From Alsobacter sp046349155 (GTDB lineage: Bacteria; Pseudomonadota; Alphaproteobacteria; Rhizobiales; Beijerinckiaceae): a DNA stretch of 64,000 bases. A program made the translations under genes and the position numbers. How positions within the stretch are numbered: position 1 is the first letter of the stretch; every line of letters begins with the position of its first letter. Below, one piece after another: positions 45,446-54,620 of this stretch. Below the pieces are notes generated by a model. The model did no database searches. It had not been told where the DNA came from and was given only the letters and a program-made list of their open reading frames with translations. The DNA is taken from contig JAXMCW010000006.1 of NCBI GenBank assembly GCA_046349155.1, forward strand, positions 62,001-126,000. The letters are read 5' to 3'.

Positions 45446-45682
45446 ATGGCGATGGACGCGCGCGAGATCGAGCGCCTGATCAAGGAAGCCCTGCCCGACG
45501 CCAAGGTCGAGATCCGCGATCTCGCCGGCGACGGCGACCACTACGCGGCGACGGTGGTCTCCTCCGCCTTCCGCGGCAAGACGCGGGTGCAGCAGCACCA
45601 GCTCGTCTATGCCGCGCTGAAGGGCAACATGGGTGGGGTGTTGCACGCACTTGCGCTGTCGACGAGCGCACCTCAAGAATGA
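45446..45682 (+). CDS. BolA-family protein
   Basis: 78-residue BolA protein with IERLIKEALPDAKVEIRDL near the start, a GDGDHYAATVVSSAFRGKT stretch and the helix-turn-helix-like QHQLVYAALKGNMGGVLHAL. BolA proteins partner with CGFS monothiol glutaredoxins in iron-sulfur trafficking. The glutaredoxin gene follows 82 bases later, the expected pairing. Confidence 0.92.
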   Translation: MAMDAREIERLIKEALPDAKVEIRDLAGDGDHYAATVVSSAFRGKTRVQQHQLVYAALKGNMGGVLHALALSTSAPQE

Positions 45683-45764
45683 GACCGACGCCGCGGGGCG
45701 CATGCCTCACCGCGGCACCACCATCCGCAACGGCGCGCCTTGACCGCGCACGAAAGGACAGACG

Positions 45765-46103
<339 letters not shown>

Positions 46104-46126
46104 CCGGCGCCATCTCGTCTCGACGG

Positions 46127-46153
46127 AAGGCCGCCTCTCGGCGGCCTTCTTTC
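46127..46153 (+). terminator. Intrinsic terminator after grxD
   Basis: GAAGGCCGCC at 46127-46136 pairs perfectly with GGCGGCCTTC at 46141-46150 around a TCTC tetraloop, followed by TTTCG. It is placed 24 bases after the grxD stop and ends the purL-bolA-grxD unit. Its A-containing 5' arm may also help end the convergent tlpA transcript. Confidence 0.85.
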
Positions 46154-46181
46154 GTAGGAGGCGGTCGAGGACGCCTGAGCC

Positions 46182-46853
46182 TCAGCCGCCCATCGCGGCC
46201 TTGATGAGCTTGAGCGCGTCCTCGCTCGACCATTCGGCGGGGCCGGCCAGGGTCGCGAGCTCGCAGCCCTTGGGGTCGACGATGAGGGTCGTCGGCATGC
46301 CGAAGGCCTTGCCGAGCTTCTGGAGTTCCTGGAACACCTTGGCCGCGGGGTCGGACCGATAGGCGAGGGCGTTGACGCCGTTCTCGGCGAGCCAGGCCTT
46401 GGGTTTGTCGAGGTTACGGGTGTCGATGTTCACGGCGACGACCTCGAACCCGGGCCCGCCAAGGGTCTTCTGCAGGGCGTCGAGCGCCGGCATCTCCTTG
46501 CGGCAGGGCACGCACCATGTGGCCCACAGGTTGAAAAGCACCGTCTTGCCGCGGAAGGAGGCCAGCGTCACGGGCTTGCCGTCGGCGTCGGTGAAGGCGA
46601 GGTCGGGCAGCAGCTTCGGCTCCTTTGCGACCTGCACCGCCGCCACTTCGCCGCGGGCGAGGGGGCGCATGGCGTCGGCGAGGCCCCTGGCGGGCTGGCA
46701 ATCGGCCGCCTGCGCGGCGTTGCTCCAGACCCCCCTCGTCCCGTATAGCACCGCCACGGCGAGCGTGACCGACAGCGCGAGGCCGAGCGCGAGCGGGAGT
46801 CCCCGGCGGGGCCCGCGGGGCTCAGACGTGGAATTCGGCGTGGTCGGCGTCAT
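46182..46853 (-). CDS. tlpA: TlpA-family thiol:disulfide oxidoreductase
   Basis: 223-residue membrane-anchored thioredoxin-fold protein. One N-terminal hydrophobic anchor lies at about 18-38. The periplasmic thioredoxin domain (about 75-220) has the active site WCVPC (Cys114, Cys117) in LWATWCVPCRKEM, followed by VVAVNIDTRNLDKP and MPTTLIVDP with the cis-Pro. It reduces periplasmic thiols, for example for cytochrome oxidase or cytochrome c maturation. Its start lies only 22 bases from the argH start on the opposite strand, so the two promoters must overlap each other's coding ends. Confidence 0.92.
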   Translation of the reverse strand: MTPTTPNSTSEPRGPRRGLPLALGLALSVTLAVAVLYGTRGVWSNAAQAADCQPARGLADAMRPLARGEVAAVQVAKEPKLLPDLAFTDADGKPVTLASFRGKTVLFNLWATWCVPCRKEMPALDALQKTLGGPGFEVVAVNIDTRNLDKPKAWLAENGVNALAYRSDPAAKVFQELQKLGKAFGMPTTLIVDPKGCELATLAGPAEWSSEDALKLIKAAMGG

Positions 46854-46875
46854 CGGGGACCTCGGGAAGGCAGGC

Positions 46876-48267
46876 ATGAGCAACAGGATGTGGGGCGGCC
46901 GCTACGAGAGCGGTCCCGACGCGATCATGGAGGAGATCAACGCTTCCATCGATTTCGACAAGACCCTCTGGCGCCAGGACATCGCCGGCTCCCGCGCCCA
47001 TGTGGCCATGCTCGGGCGACAGGGCATCGTGGACGCGGCCGACGTCGCCGCGATCGAGAAGGGTCTAGCGGCGGTCGAGGCCGAAATCGAGGCGGGATCG
47101 TTCACGTTCTCGCGGTCTCTCGAGGACATCCATATGAACGTGGAGTCGCGCCTCGCCGAGCTCGTCGGCCCGGCCGCCGGTCGCCTCCACACCGCGCGCT
47201 CGCGCAACGACCAGGTCGCCACGGACATGCGCCTGTGGGTGCGCGACACGATCGACGCGCTCGACAGCCAGATTGCCGACCTCCAGCAGGCGCTGGCGGA
47301 AAAGGCCGTCGCGCACGCCGCCACGATCATGCCGGGCTTCACGCACCTGCAGTCCGCGCAGCCCACCACGCTCGGCCACCACCTGCTCGCCTATGTCGAG
47401 ATGCTCGGCCGCGACCGCGGCCGCTTCCGCGACGCCCGGGCGCGACTCAACGAATGCCCGCTGGGGGCGGCGGCCCTGTGCGGCACGTCCTTCCCGATCG
47501 ACCGGCACGCCACCGCGGCGGCGCTCGGCTTCGACCGGCCCACGGCGAACTCGCTCGACAGCGTGTCCGACCGCGACTTCGCGCTGGAGGCGCTCGCGGC
47601 CGCATCGATCTGCGCCGTGCATCTCTCCCGCTTCGCCGAGGAGATCGTGCTGTGGACCACGCCGCAATTCGGCTTCATCCGGCTGTCCGACCGGTTCTCG
47701 ACCGGGTCCTCCATCATGCCGCAGAAGCGCAACCCCGATGCGGCTGAGCTCGTGCGCGGCAAGACGGGCCGGGTGCTCGGCGCGCTGCAGGGGCTCCTGG
47801 TGATGCTCAAGGGCCTGCCGCTCACCTACGCCAAGGACATGCAGGAGGACAAGGAGGGCACCTTCGACGCGCTGCGCACGCTTTCCCTTTGCCTCGCGGC
47901 CATGGCGGGCATGGTGCGCGACATGGAGCCCCAGCCCAAGGTGATGAAGAAGGCGGCCGGCACGGGCTACGCCACGGCGACGGACCTTGCCGACTGGCTC
48001 GTGCGCACGCTGAAGATGCCGTTCCGCGAAGCGCACCACGTCACCGGCCGCATCGTCGGCCTCGCGTCCGGGCGCGGGGTTGGGCTGGAGCGTCTCTCGC
48101 TCTCCGACATGCAGGGCATCGAGCCGCGCATCACGCCCGACGTGTTCGAGGTGCTGGGCGTGGAGCGCTCGGTGCGCAGCCGCACGAGCTTCGGCGGCAC
48201 GGCGCCCGTCCTCGTCCGCAAGCAGGCCCGGCGCTGGCTGGCCCGCCTGGCCAAGGACCGCGAATAG
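46876..48267 (+). CDS. argH: Argininosuccinate lyase
   Basis: Last step of arginine synthesis: cleaves argininosuccinate to arginine and fumarate. The 463-residue protein of the fumarase/ASL superfamily has HTARSRNDQV at 105-114, GFTHLQSAQP near 155 and the signature GSSIMPQKRNP at 277-287 with catalytic Ser. GGAAGG precedes the ATG. The order argH-lptM-lysA is conserved in alphaproteobacteria. Confidence 0.96.
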   Translation: MSNRMWGGRYESGPDAIMEEINASIDFDKTLWRQDIAGSRAHVAMLGRQGIVDAADVAAIEKGLAAVEAEIEAGSFTFSRSLEDIHMNVESRLAELVGPAAGRLHTARSRNDQVATDMRLWVRDTIDALDSQIADLQQALAEKAVAHAATIMPGFTHLQSAQPTTLGHHLLAYVEMLGRDRGRFRDARARLNECPLGAAALCGTSFPIDRHATAAALGFDRPTANSLDSVSDRDFALEALAAASICAVHLSRFAEEIVLWTTPQFGFIRLSDRFSTGSSIMPQKRNPDAAELVRGKTGRVLGALQGLLVMLKGLPLTYAKDMQEDKEGTFDALRTLSLCLAAMAGMVRDMEPQPKVMKKAAGTGYATATDLADWLVRTLKMPFREAHHVTGRIVGLASGRGVGLERLSLSDMQGIEPRITPDVFEVLGVERSVRSRTSFGGTAPVLVRKQARRWLARLAKDRE

Positions 48268-48327
48268 GGCCGCGCTTTCGCCGTCCCTGCCTTTCTGTAT
48301 GATGCGCCGCGTTTCGGAGTATCGCCC

Positions 48328-48609
48328 TTGCCCGCCTCCTCCCGATTTGCCCTGCCGCCTGCCGCCCGGACGCCCCTGATCCTCGTCGCCAGCCTCGCCC
48401 TGGCCTTCGCCTTGTCCGGCTGCGGCAGGAAGGGTCCGCTGGAGCCTCCGCCGGGCGCGGTCAACGCCAAGGACAATCCGCTGGAGGAACAGGAGATCGA
48501 TCCCGAGGCCCCGAAGCCCGTGGTTCCCTCCATCTCGCCCGTCGGCTCCAAGAAGGGCAAGCCGATCAAGGCGCCCAAAGAGAAGTTCTTTCTCGACCCG
48601 ATCCTCTGA
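48328..48609 (+). CDS. lptM: LptM-like small lipoprotein
   Basis: 93-residue lipoprotein with lipobox LSGC (Cys32) directly followed by GRKGPLEPP, the LptM/YifL hallmark. LptM stabilises the LptDE lipopolysaccharide translocon at the outer membrane by mimicking LPS. The remaining sequence is Pro/Lys-rich and longer than E. coli LptM. It starts at TTG 48328, supported by a GGAG site upstream and the position of the signal peptide. It lies between argH and lysA, the classic location. Confidence 0.85.
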   Translation: MPASSRFALPPAARTPLILVASLALAFALSGCGRKGPLEPPPGAVNAKDNPLEEQEIDPEAPKPVVPSISPVGSKKGKPIKAPKEKFFLDPIL

Positions 48610-48639
48610 ACCCGAGCCTCATCCGCCCGCGAGCCCCCC

Positions 48640-49929
48640 ATGAACCATTTCGACTATCGCGACGGCGTTCTGCATGCCGAGGGCGTCGACCTCAGGGACA
48701 TCGCGGCGGAGGTCGGCACGCCGTTCTACTGCTACGCGACGGCGACGCTGGAGCGGCATTACCGCGTCTTCGCCGGTGCCTTCGCCGACGTGCCCTCGCT
48801 GGTCTGCTACGCGATGAAGGCCAATTCCAACCAGGCCGTGCTGCGCACGCTCGCGCGGCTCGGCGCGGGCATGGACGTGGTGTCCGAGGGCGAATTGCGG
48901 CGGGCGCGGGCGGCAGGCGTGCCGGGCTCGCGGATCACGTTCTCGGGCGTGGGCAAGACGCGCGCGGAGATGGCGCACGGGCTCGACGAGGACATCCTCT
49001 GCTTCAACGTGGAATCGGAGCCGGAACTGGAGGCGCTATCCGAAGTAGCGTCCTCCCGTGGCGCAACCGCGCGTATCGCCCTGCGGGTCAATCCGGACAT
49101 CGACGCCAGGACCCACCACAAGATCTCCACGGGCAAGTCCGGCGACAAGTTCGGGGTGCCGATCTCCCAGGCACGCGACGTCTACGCCAGGGCCGCCCGG
49201 CTTCCGGGGATCGCCGTGACGGGCGTCGACATGCATATCGGCAGCCAGATCACCGACCTGCAGCCTTTCGACGATGCCTTCGCCCTGCTCTCCGGCTTCG
49301 TCCGGGAACTGAGGTCCGACGGCCACGCGATCGACCATGTCGACCTCGGCGGCGGGCTCGGCATTCCCTATCGGGAGGACAACGAGCCGCCCCCCCATCC
49401 GGAGCGCTATGCCGATATCGTCAAGCGCCATACGAAGGGGCTCGGCTGCACCCTCGTGTTCGAGCCGGGCCGGCTGATCGTCGGCAATGCCGGGATCCTT
49501 GTGACGCGCGTCATCTACGTGAAGCAGGGCGACGGCAAGGCCTTCGTCATCGTCGATGCGGCGATGAACGACCTGATCCGCCCCACGCTCTACGAGGCGC
49601 ACCACGACATCAAGCCGGTCGTCCTCGCGGCCCCGGACGCCGGGCGGCTGGTCGCGGACGTCGTGGGACCCGTCTGCGAGTCCGGCGACTTCATCGCCCG
49701 CGACCGCGACATGCCCCGCCCGGGGGCCGGGGACCTCCTGGCGGTGATGACGGCCGGGGCCTACGGGGCCGTCCAGGCCGGCACCTATAACAGCCGCTTG
49801 CTCGTGCCGGAGGTGCTGGTCAGCGGCGCGGCCTGGGCGGTGGTGCGGCCGCGCCCCACTTATGACGAACTGATCGGGCTGGATCGCATGCCACCCTGGC
49901 TGAGGGCCGATGGCCCCGTGACGCGCTGA
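48640..49929 (+). CDS. lysA: Diaminopimelate decarboxylase
   Basis: PLP-dependent decarboxylation of meso-diaminopimelate to lysine. The 429-residue fold-type III enzyme has the Schiff-base Lys60 in CYAMKANSN, the HIGSQI motif, the phosphate-binding DLGGGLGIPY, EPGRLIVGNAG and the dimer-contact GPVCESGD with active-site Cys. Start 30 bases after the lptM stop. Confidence 0.96.
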   Translation: MNHFDYRDGVLHAEGVDLRDIAAEVGTPFYCYATATLERHYRVFAGAFADVPSLVCYAMKANSNQAVLRTLARLGAGMDVVSEGELRRARAAGVPGSRITFSGVGKTRAEMAHGLDEDILCFNVESEPELEALSEVASSRGATARIALRVNPDIDARTHHKISTGKSGDKFGVPISQARDVYARAARLPGIAVTGVDMHIGSQITDLQPFDDAFALLSGFVRELRSDGHAIDHVDLGGGLGIPYREDNEPPPHPERYADIVKRHTKGLGCTLVFEPGRLIVGNAGILVTRVIYVKQGDGKAFVIVDAAMNDLIRPTLYEAHHDIKPVVLAAPDAGRLVADVVGPVCESGDFIARDRDMPRPGAGDLLAVMTAGAYGAVQAGTYNSRLLVPEVLVSGAAWAVVRPRPTYDELIGLDRMPPWLRADGPVTR

Positions 49930-50070
49930 GGCCCGGCCGGGGCACGTCCCTTGCATCGCATCCTCACCTGGGTGTGACCATGCCGCAGGACGGCAGGGGT
50001 GGCGACCCGCCGAGGGCGTGCTACCCTTACGTCCTTGTCGCGTTCACCGTGGCGGAACGAGGATGGCCGC

Positions 50071-52821
50071 ATGAGTGAAGACGGGCCGGGCGCCAGGCCC
50101 CGGACGACCACCGAAAGGGCCGAGATCGCCGCCGAGCGGATCGCGAGCCTCGGACGACGGGCCGGCCTCGCCCTGTTCTGGGAGCGGATCTGGCCGCCCC
50201 TCGCCCTCCTCGTGGCGGTCGTCGCCCTCTTTCTGACAGTGTCCTGGCTCGGGCTCTGGCTGCACGTGCCCTACTGGGCGCGCGCCGTCGGCGTCGCCGT
50301 CACCGGGCTCGCGCTCGCTGCTGCGCTGATCCTCGTGCTTCGGGCGCCCTTCCCCTCCTGGCGCGAGCGCCTTGCCCGTCTGGATCGCGATTCCGACGTT
50401 CCTCACCGTCCGGCGACGGCCCTGACCGACGAGCTTGCCAGCCCGGGGTCGGATCCCGGGACGCGCGCCTTGTGGGAGTTGCACCGGGCCCGGGTCCTCG
50501 AGCAGGCCGCGAAGCTCAAGGTCTCGCCGCCCCGTCCCCAACTCGCCCGGCTGGACCCGCGCGCGCTGCGCTTCGGGGCCGCGCTGTGCGCCATCGCGGC
50601 TTGGTTCATTGCCGGCCCCGAGCGCGAGGCGCGCCTCGCCGCGGCCTTCGACTGGACCGGGCGGGCGGAGCAGGAGGCTGCGTTCCGGCTGGACGCCTGG
50701 ATCGATCCTCCCGCCTACACGCAGTTCCCGCCCGTCATCGTGGACTTCCGCACCCGCGCCGCCGACGCCGCGCCCATCAGGGTTCCCGTGCGCTCCACCC
50801 TGGTTCTGCGGGCGTCGGACGCGACCGACATCTCGGTGACCACCCAGGGCGGCCTCGCGCCCGAGGAGGAGCCCAAGTCTGACGGCAAGGGCGCCAAGGC
50901 GGAGCCCGGAAAGACCGTGGCGACCAAGGTCGCGGCCACGGCGAAGCCGCGCGACCCCAAGGCCGCGGCCGGGACGGGGCTGGAGAATCGCTACACCCTG
51001 AAGGGCGACGGCTCGCTGGTCGTGAAGCGCGGGGCCACGGTGCTGGGTTCCGTCGCGGTGACGACGATCCCCGACAAGCCGCCGACCATCCAGCCCACGG
51101 TCGAGCCGACCACCAACGAGAAGGGCGTCCTGACGCTCGGCTACGAGATCACCGACGACTACGGGGTCGTGTCCGCCGAGGCCAAGCTCGGCAAGCCCGT
51201 GCGCGCCGGCAAGCCGGTCGAGACCAAGCGTCCTCCGCTGGTCCCGGCGCCGGAGATCACGCTGCAACTGCCCGGCGGCGACAACCGGTCCGGCGAGGCG
51301 CGGACCTCGGCGGACCTGACGGCTCATCCCTGGGCGGGCGCGCGCGTCGAGATGACCCTGGTCGCCCGCGACGAACCCGGCCAGGTCGGCGAGAGCGTGA
51401 GCTTCCAGGTGACGCTGCCGCAGCGTCCCTTCTCAAAGCCGCTGGCGCGAGCGCTCGTCGAGCAGCGGCGCGACCTCATCCTCGACCCGGCCAGCCGCAA
51501 CCGCATCCAGGCCTCGCTGCAGGCCCTGATGATCGCGCCGGAACGCTTCACGCCCGATTCGAGCGTCTATCTCGGCCTGCGGAGCGCCAGCACGCGGCTG
51601 CGCGTGGCCCGGACCGACCAGGATCTCATCGGCGTGGCCGATCTGCTGTGGGAAATGGCCCTGCAGATCGAGGACGGCGACATGACGGACGCCGAGAAGG
51701 CTCTCCGGCAGGCGCAGGACAACCTTCGCGATGCGCTCGACAAGAATGCGTCAGAGGACGAGATAAGGCGGCTGACCCAGGAGCTGCGCCAGGCGCTCGA
51801 CCAGTTCCTCAAGGAATTCGCGGAGCGCCAGCTCAAGGAGCAGCAGCCGAACCAGCAGAGCCAGCTCGACCGCAACACGCGCGTGCTGACGCCGCAGGAC
51901 CTCAAGAACATGCTGGATCGCATGGAGGAGATGGCCCGCAATGGCAACAAGCAGGACGCGCAGCGGATGCTGGAGCAGTTGCGCAACCTGCTCGACAATC
52001 TGCGCACGGCCCGCAACGGCCAGCGGCAGATGAACCAGGGCCAGCGCGAGATGGAGCAGCAGCTCGACGCGCTCGACAAGATGACGCGCGAGCAGCAGCA
52101 ACTGCGCGACAAGACCTTCCGCGAGGGCCAGAAGCGCCGCGAGCAGGCGCGCCGCGGCGACCAGGGCCAGCAGCAGCAGGCCCAGCGCGGGCAGCGTGGC
52201 CAGAAGGGACAACGCGGCCAGCAGGGTCAGCAGGGCCAGCCGGGCGGGGACCAGCCGGGCGACGACCAGGAGATGGGCCAGGGCGACGAGGGCCAGGAGG
52301 GCATGGAAGGCCTGGGCGAGCAGCAGGAATCCCTGCGCAAGCAGCTCGAGCAGATGAAGAAGCGCATGCGCGAACTCGGCATGAATGGCGAGCAGGGCCT
52401 GGAGGACGCGGAGGAGGCAATGCGCCAGGCCGAAGGTGCGCTGGGAAAGGGGGACGACGGCTCGGCAGTCGATGCCCAGGGCCGCGCGCTCGAAGGATTG
52501 CGCAAGGGCGCCCAGGGCATGGCCCAGCAGATGCAGCAGGGCGAGGGTAACCAGCAGGCCGGCGAGAATCCCGGGCAGCCGGGCCAGCCCGGCCAGCCGG
52601 GGCGCCGCGCCACGGCCTCGCAGCCCAATGACGATCCCCTCGGCCGGCCCACCCCGACGACGGAGGCCGGGGACCGCGCCAAGTTCCGCCGCGGCGGCAA
52701 GAACGGCACGCTCGAGGAGCGCGCCCGCGAGGTCACCGAGGAGTTGCGCCGGCGTCTCGGCGACCCGGCTCGCCCGCAGGACGAGCGCGACTACCTGGAG
52801 CGCCTGCTGCCCGCCAACTGA
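50071..52821 (+). CDS. TIGR02302/DUF4175-family large membrane-anchored protein
   Basis: 916-residue protein typical of Hyphomicrobiales. Two N-terminal membrane helices (about 50-70 and 75-95) and a third near 180-200 anchor it. A large, probably periplasmic, region follows, then a helical region with dense Arg/Gln (about 540-690), and a striking low-complexity segment (about 690-750) of Gln/Gly units (RGQRGQKGQRGQQGQQGQPG) resembling collagen-like repeats, then further Gln-rich helices and a Pro/Gly linker. Function unknown. ATG at 50071 has GAGGA upstream. It regularly follows lysA in this order of bacteria. Confidence 0.88.
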   Translation: MSEDGPGARPRTTTERAEIAAERIASLGRRAGLALFWERIWPPLALLVAVVALFLTVSWLGLWLHVPYWARAVGVAVTGLALAAALILVLRAPFPSWRERLARLDRDSDVPHRPATALTDELASPGSDPGTRALWELHRARVLEQAAKLKVSPPRPQLARLDPRALRFGAALCAIAAWFIAGPEREARLAAAFDWTGRAEQEAAFRLDAWIDPPAYTQFPPVIVDFRTRAADAAPIRVPVRSTLVLRASDATDISVTTQGGLAPEEEPKSDGKGAKAEPGKTVATKVAATAKPRDPKAAAGTGLENRYTLKGDGSLVVKRGATVLGSVAVTTIPDKPPTIQPTVEPTTNEKGVLTLGYEITDDYGVVSAEAKLGKPVRAGKPVETKRPPLVPAPEITLQLPGGDNRSGEARTSADLTAHPWAGARVEMTLVARDEPGQVGESVSFQVTLPQRPFSKPLARALVEQRRDLILDPASRNRIQASLQALMIAPERFTPDSSVYLGLRSASTRLRVARTDQDLIGVADLLWEMALQIEDGDMTDAEKALRQAQDNLRDALDKNASEDEIRRLTQELRQALDQFLKEFAERQLKEQQPNQQSQLDRNTRVLTPQDLKNMLDRMEEMARNGNKQDAQRMLEQLRNLLDNLRTARNGQRQMNQGQREMEQQLDALDKMTREQQQLRDKTFREGQKRREQARRGDQGQQQQAQRGQRGQKGQRGQQGQQGQPGGDQPGDDQEMGQGDEGQEGMEGLGEQQESLRKQLEQMKKRMRELGMNGEQGLEDAEEAMRQAEGALGKGDDGSAVDAQGRALEGLRKGAQGMAQQMQQGEGNQQAGENPGQPGQPGQPGRRATASQPNDDPLGRPTPTTEAGDRAKFRRGGKNGTLEERAREVTEELRRRLGDPARPQDERDYLERLLPAN

Positions 52822-52898
52822 TTCGTTCGTCGCACTTCCTGGCCGGCGGGCGCGTCGTTCCTGCGCGTCCGTCGCGGTCCGTTCGTCGGAGGCATGCC

Positions 52899-53090
52899 GT
52901 GTTCAAGGTCCTCAACGCCGCCGTGCCCTTCGCGCTCGGGGCCGTGGTCATCGTGCTCGTCGCGGGGTTCATCAACATGTTCCGGGGCGGCAGCGCCAAC
53001 CTGTCGCAGACGCTGATGCGCTGGCGGGTCGGCCTGCAGTTCGTCGCGCTGCTGATCATCCTGGGCGCGATCTGGTTCAAGAACGGGTAG
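52899..53090 (+). CDS. HIG1-domain twin-helix membrane protein
   Basis: 63-residue protein with two membrane helices (about 7-27 and 42-60) joined by the FRGGSANLSQTLMRWRVGLQ loop. This RxxxxxR-type loop is characteristic of HIG1/twin-transmembrane proteins, linked to respiratory supercomplex and cytochrome oxidase function. It starts at GTG 52899 with GGAGG upstream and lies 77 bases after the TIGR02302 gene. Confidence 0.82.
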   Translation: MFKVLNAAVPFALGAVVIVLVAGFINMFRGGSANLSQTLMRWRVGLQFVALLIILGAIWFKNG

Positions 53091-53320
53091 GCCGCCGGGC
53101 TGTCGCTTCAGGCAGAAGAGGCCGGAATCCACTGCCCTCCGTGCGGGCAGGGTCGGAAGACGCCGGAAAAGGGGCAGTGTTTGCGATGTTTGGCGGGCGC
53201 GTCTGGCGCTTGTCGCCTCGGCTGTGGCTAACCTGCATCACGGCGGATCAATGGCGCAGCCGTGCTTGCCGCGGCGCAAGAGGTCAAGTCTTGTTGAGCC
53301 GCGAAGCTCCGGCGCTTGCA

Positions 53321-53336
53321 TTAGCGTTTGATTAAC
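53321..53336. promoter_or_regulatory. Candidate CtrA-like box upstream of the PagL-like gene
   Basis: TTAG at 53321-53324, seven bases, then TTAAC at 53332-53336. This matches the alphaproteobacterial CtrA consensus TTAA-N7-TTAAC except for one base, 40 bases upstream of the ATG. Its AT content contrasts with the surroundings. Location fits a promoter element, but one mismatch and a single instance make this tentative. Confidence 0.35.
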
Positions 53337-53376
53337 CATGTCGGGGTGAGCTGGTCCGATCTGCGGCGGGCGAACG

Positions 53377-53979
53377 ATGCGGCTAGCGACGATCCTGATG
53401 CTGACAGTCCTCGCGTCCGCCACGGGCGCAGGGGCCGCCGATCTGACGGCGGCGCGGCCAGCGTCGCCGGCGCCCGCCGCCAGCGCTCCCGGCTGGACGC
53501 CTTCGCCGCTCCTCGGCCTGATCTCGGAAGCCCGCATCGGCGTCTTCGCCCACGACCCCTGGAGCCCGGAGAAGGGCTCGGCCGACATCAACGGCGAATT
53601 CCTCACCGTGAAGCCCTTCAGCCTCGGGGCCTATGACGTGCTGGTTCCGCGCTTCAACCTGGGGGCCACCGTGAACACGACCGGCAAGACCAGCCAGATC
53701 TATGCGGGGCTGACCTGGACCCTCGACATCACGCACGCCGTCTTCATCGAGGGAACGCTCGGCGGCGGGTACAATAACGGGGCCATCCGCGACGCCGTGC
53801 CCGTCGATCGCAACGCCGTCGGCTGCCACGCCAACTTCCGGGAATCCGCCTCGCTCGGCTACCGCTTCACCGAGCAGGTGAGCCTGATGGCGACGGTCGA
53901 GCATCTCTCGAATGCGGGGCTGTGCGACCGGAACCGCGGCGTGACCAACGTCGGAATTCGGCTGGGCTACAGCTTCTGA
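53377..53979 (+). CDS. PagL-like acyloxyacyl hydrolase (lipid A 3-O-deacylase)
   Basis: 200-residue outer-membrane beta-barrel protein. A signal peptide (1-20) and a short linker precede an amphipathic beta pattern. Near the C-terminus EHLSNAGL holds the PagL catalytic residues: His176, Ser178 and Asn179. It ends in GIRLGYSF with a terminal Phe, the usual barrel-insertion signal. The enzyme family removes the 3-O acyl chain of lipid A and lowers its immune recognition. The match is by motif; overall similarity to PagL proteins is modest. Confidence 0.8.
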   Translation: MRLATILMLTVLASATGAGAADLTAARPASPAPAASAPGWTPSPLLGLISEARIGVFAHDPWSPEKGSADINGEFLTVKPFSLGAYDVLVPRFNLGATVNTTGKTSQIYAGLTWTLDITHAVFIEGTLGGGYNNGAIRDAVPVDRNAVGCHANFRESASLGYRFTEQVSLMATVEHLSNAGLCDRNRGVTNVGIRLGYSF

Positions 53980-54019
53980 GATCCTATATGTCTCGTCATC
54001 CCGAGAGACGAGGCGTCCC

Positions 54020-54598
54020 ATGGTCGTTCTGAACCGCATCTACACCCGAACCGGAGACGGGGGAACGACCGCGCTCGGCACGGGCGAGCGCCGGCCCAAG
54101 TTCGACCTGCGCGTGGAAAGCTACGGCACGGTCGACGAAACCAACGCCACGATCGGCCTCGCCCGGCTGCACACGGGCGACATGGGCGTGCTGGACCTGA
54201 TGCTGGCCCGCATCCAGAACGACCTCTTCGACCTCGGTGCGGATCTCTGCGCGCCCGACACCGGCAAGCCTCTGCCCTATGAGCCCCTTCGCATCGTGGA
54301 CGCGCAGGTGGAGCGTCTGGAGCGCGAGATCGACGCGCTCAACGCGGAGCTGGCGCCGCTGCGATCCTTCGTGCTGCCCGGCGGCGTCCCGGCCGCGGCC
54401 TACCTGCACCTTGCCCGTACCGTGTGCCGCAGGGCCGAGCGCCTGATGGTGGAGCTCGCGAGCCGGCCCGACGAGCCCGTCGGCGCGCCGGCCCTGCGCT
54501 ACGTGAACCGGCTGTCGGATTTCCTCTTCGTCGCCTCGCGGGCCGCCAACGCGACGGCGAGGGGCGATGTGCTCTGGGTTCCCGGCGCGAACCGCTGA
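54020..54598 (+). CDS. Cob(I)alamin adenosyltransferase, PduO type
   Basis: 192-residue ATP:cob(I)alamin adenosyltransferase. It shows RIYTRTGDGGTTAL with the ATP-binding loop near the N-terminus, VESYGTVDETNATIG, QNDLFDLGADL, and CRRAERLMVEL with the conserved Arg and Glu, all PduO/MMAB signatures. It produces adenosylcobalamin for mutases. It lies 41 bases after the PagL-like gene and 22 bases before the rhomboid gene. Confidence 0.93.
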   Translation: MVVLNRIYTRTGDGGTTALGTGERRPKFDLRVESYGTVDETNATIGLARLHTGDMGVLDLMLARIQNDLFDLGADLCAPDTGKPLPYEPLRIVDAQVERLEREIDALNAELAPLRSFVLPGGVPAAAYLHLARTVCRRAERLMVELASRPDEPVGAPALRYVNRLSDFLFVASRAANATARGDVLWVPGANR

Positions 54599-54620
54599 GG
54601 GGGGCGCCCGGCGAGCCGCG

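Noticed and set aside
53131..53149. CTGCCC/GGGCAG hairpin after the HIG1-like gene
   Set aside because: No T run follows, so it does not qualify as an intrinsic terminator.
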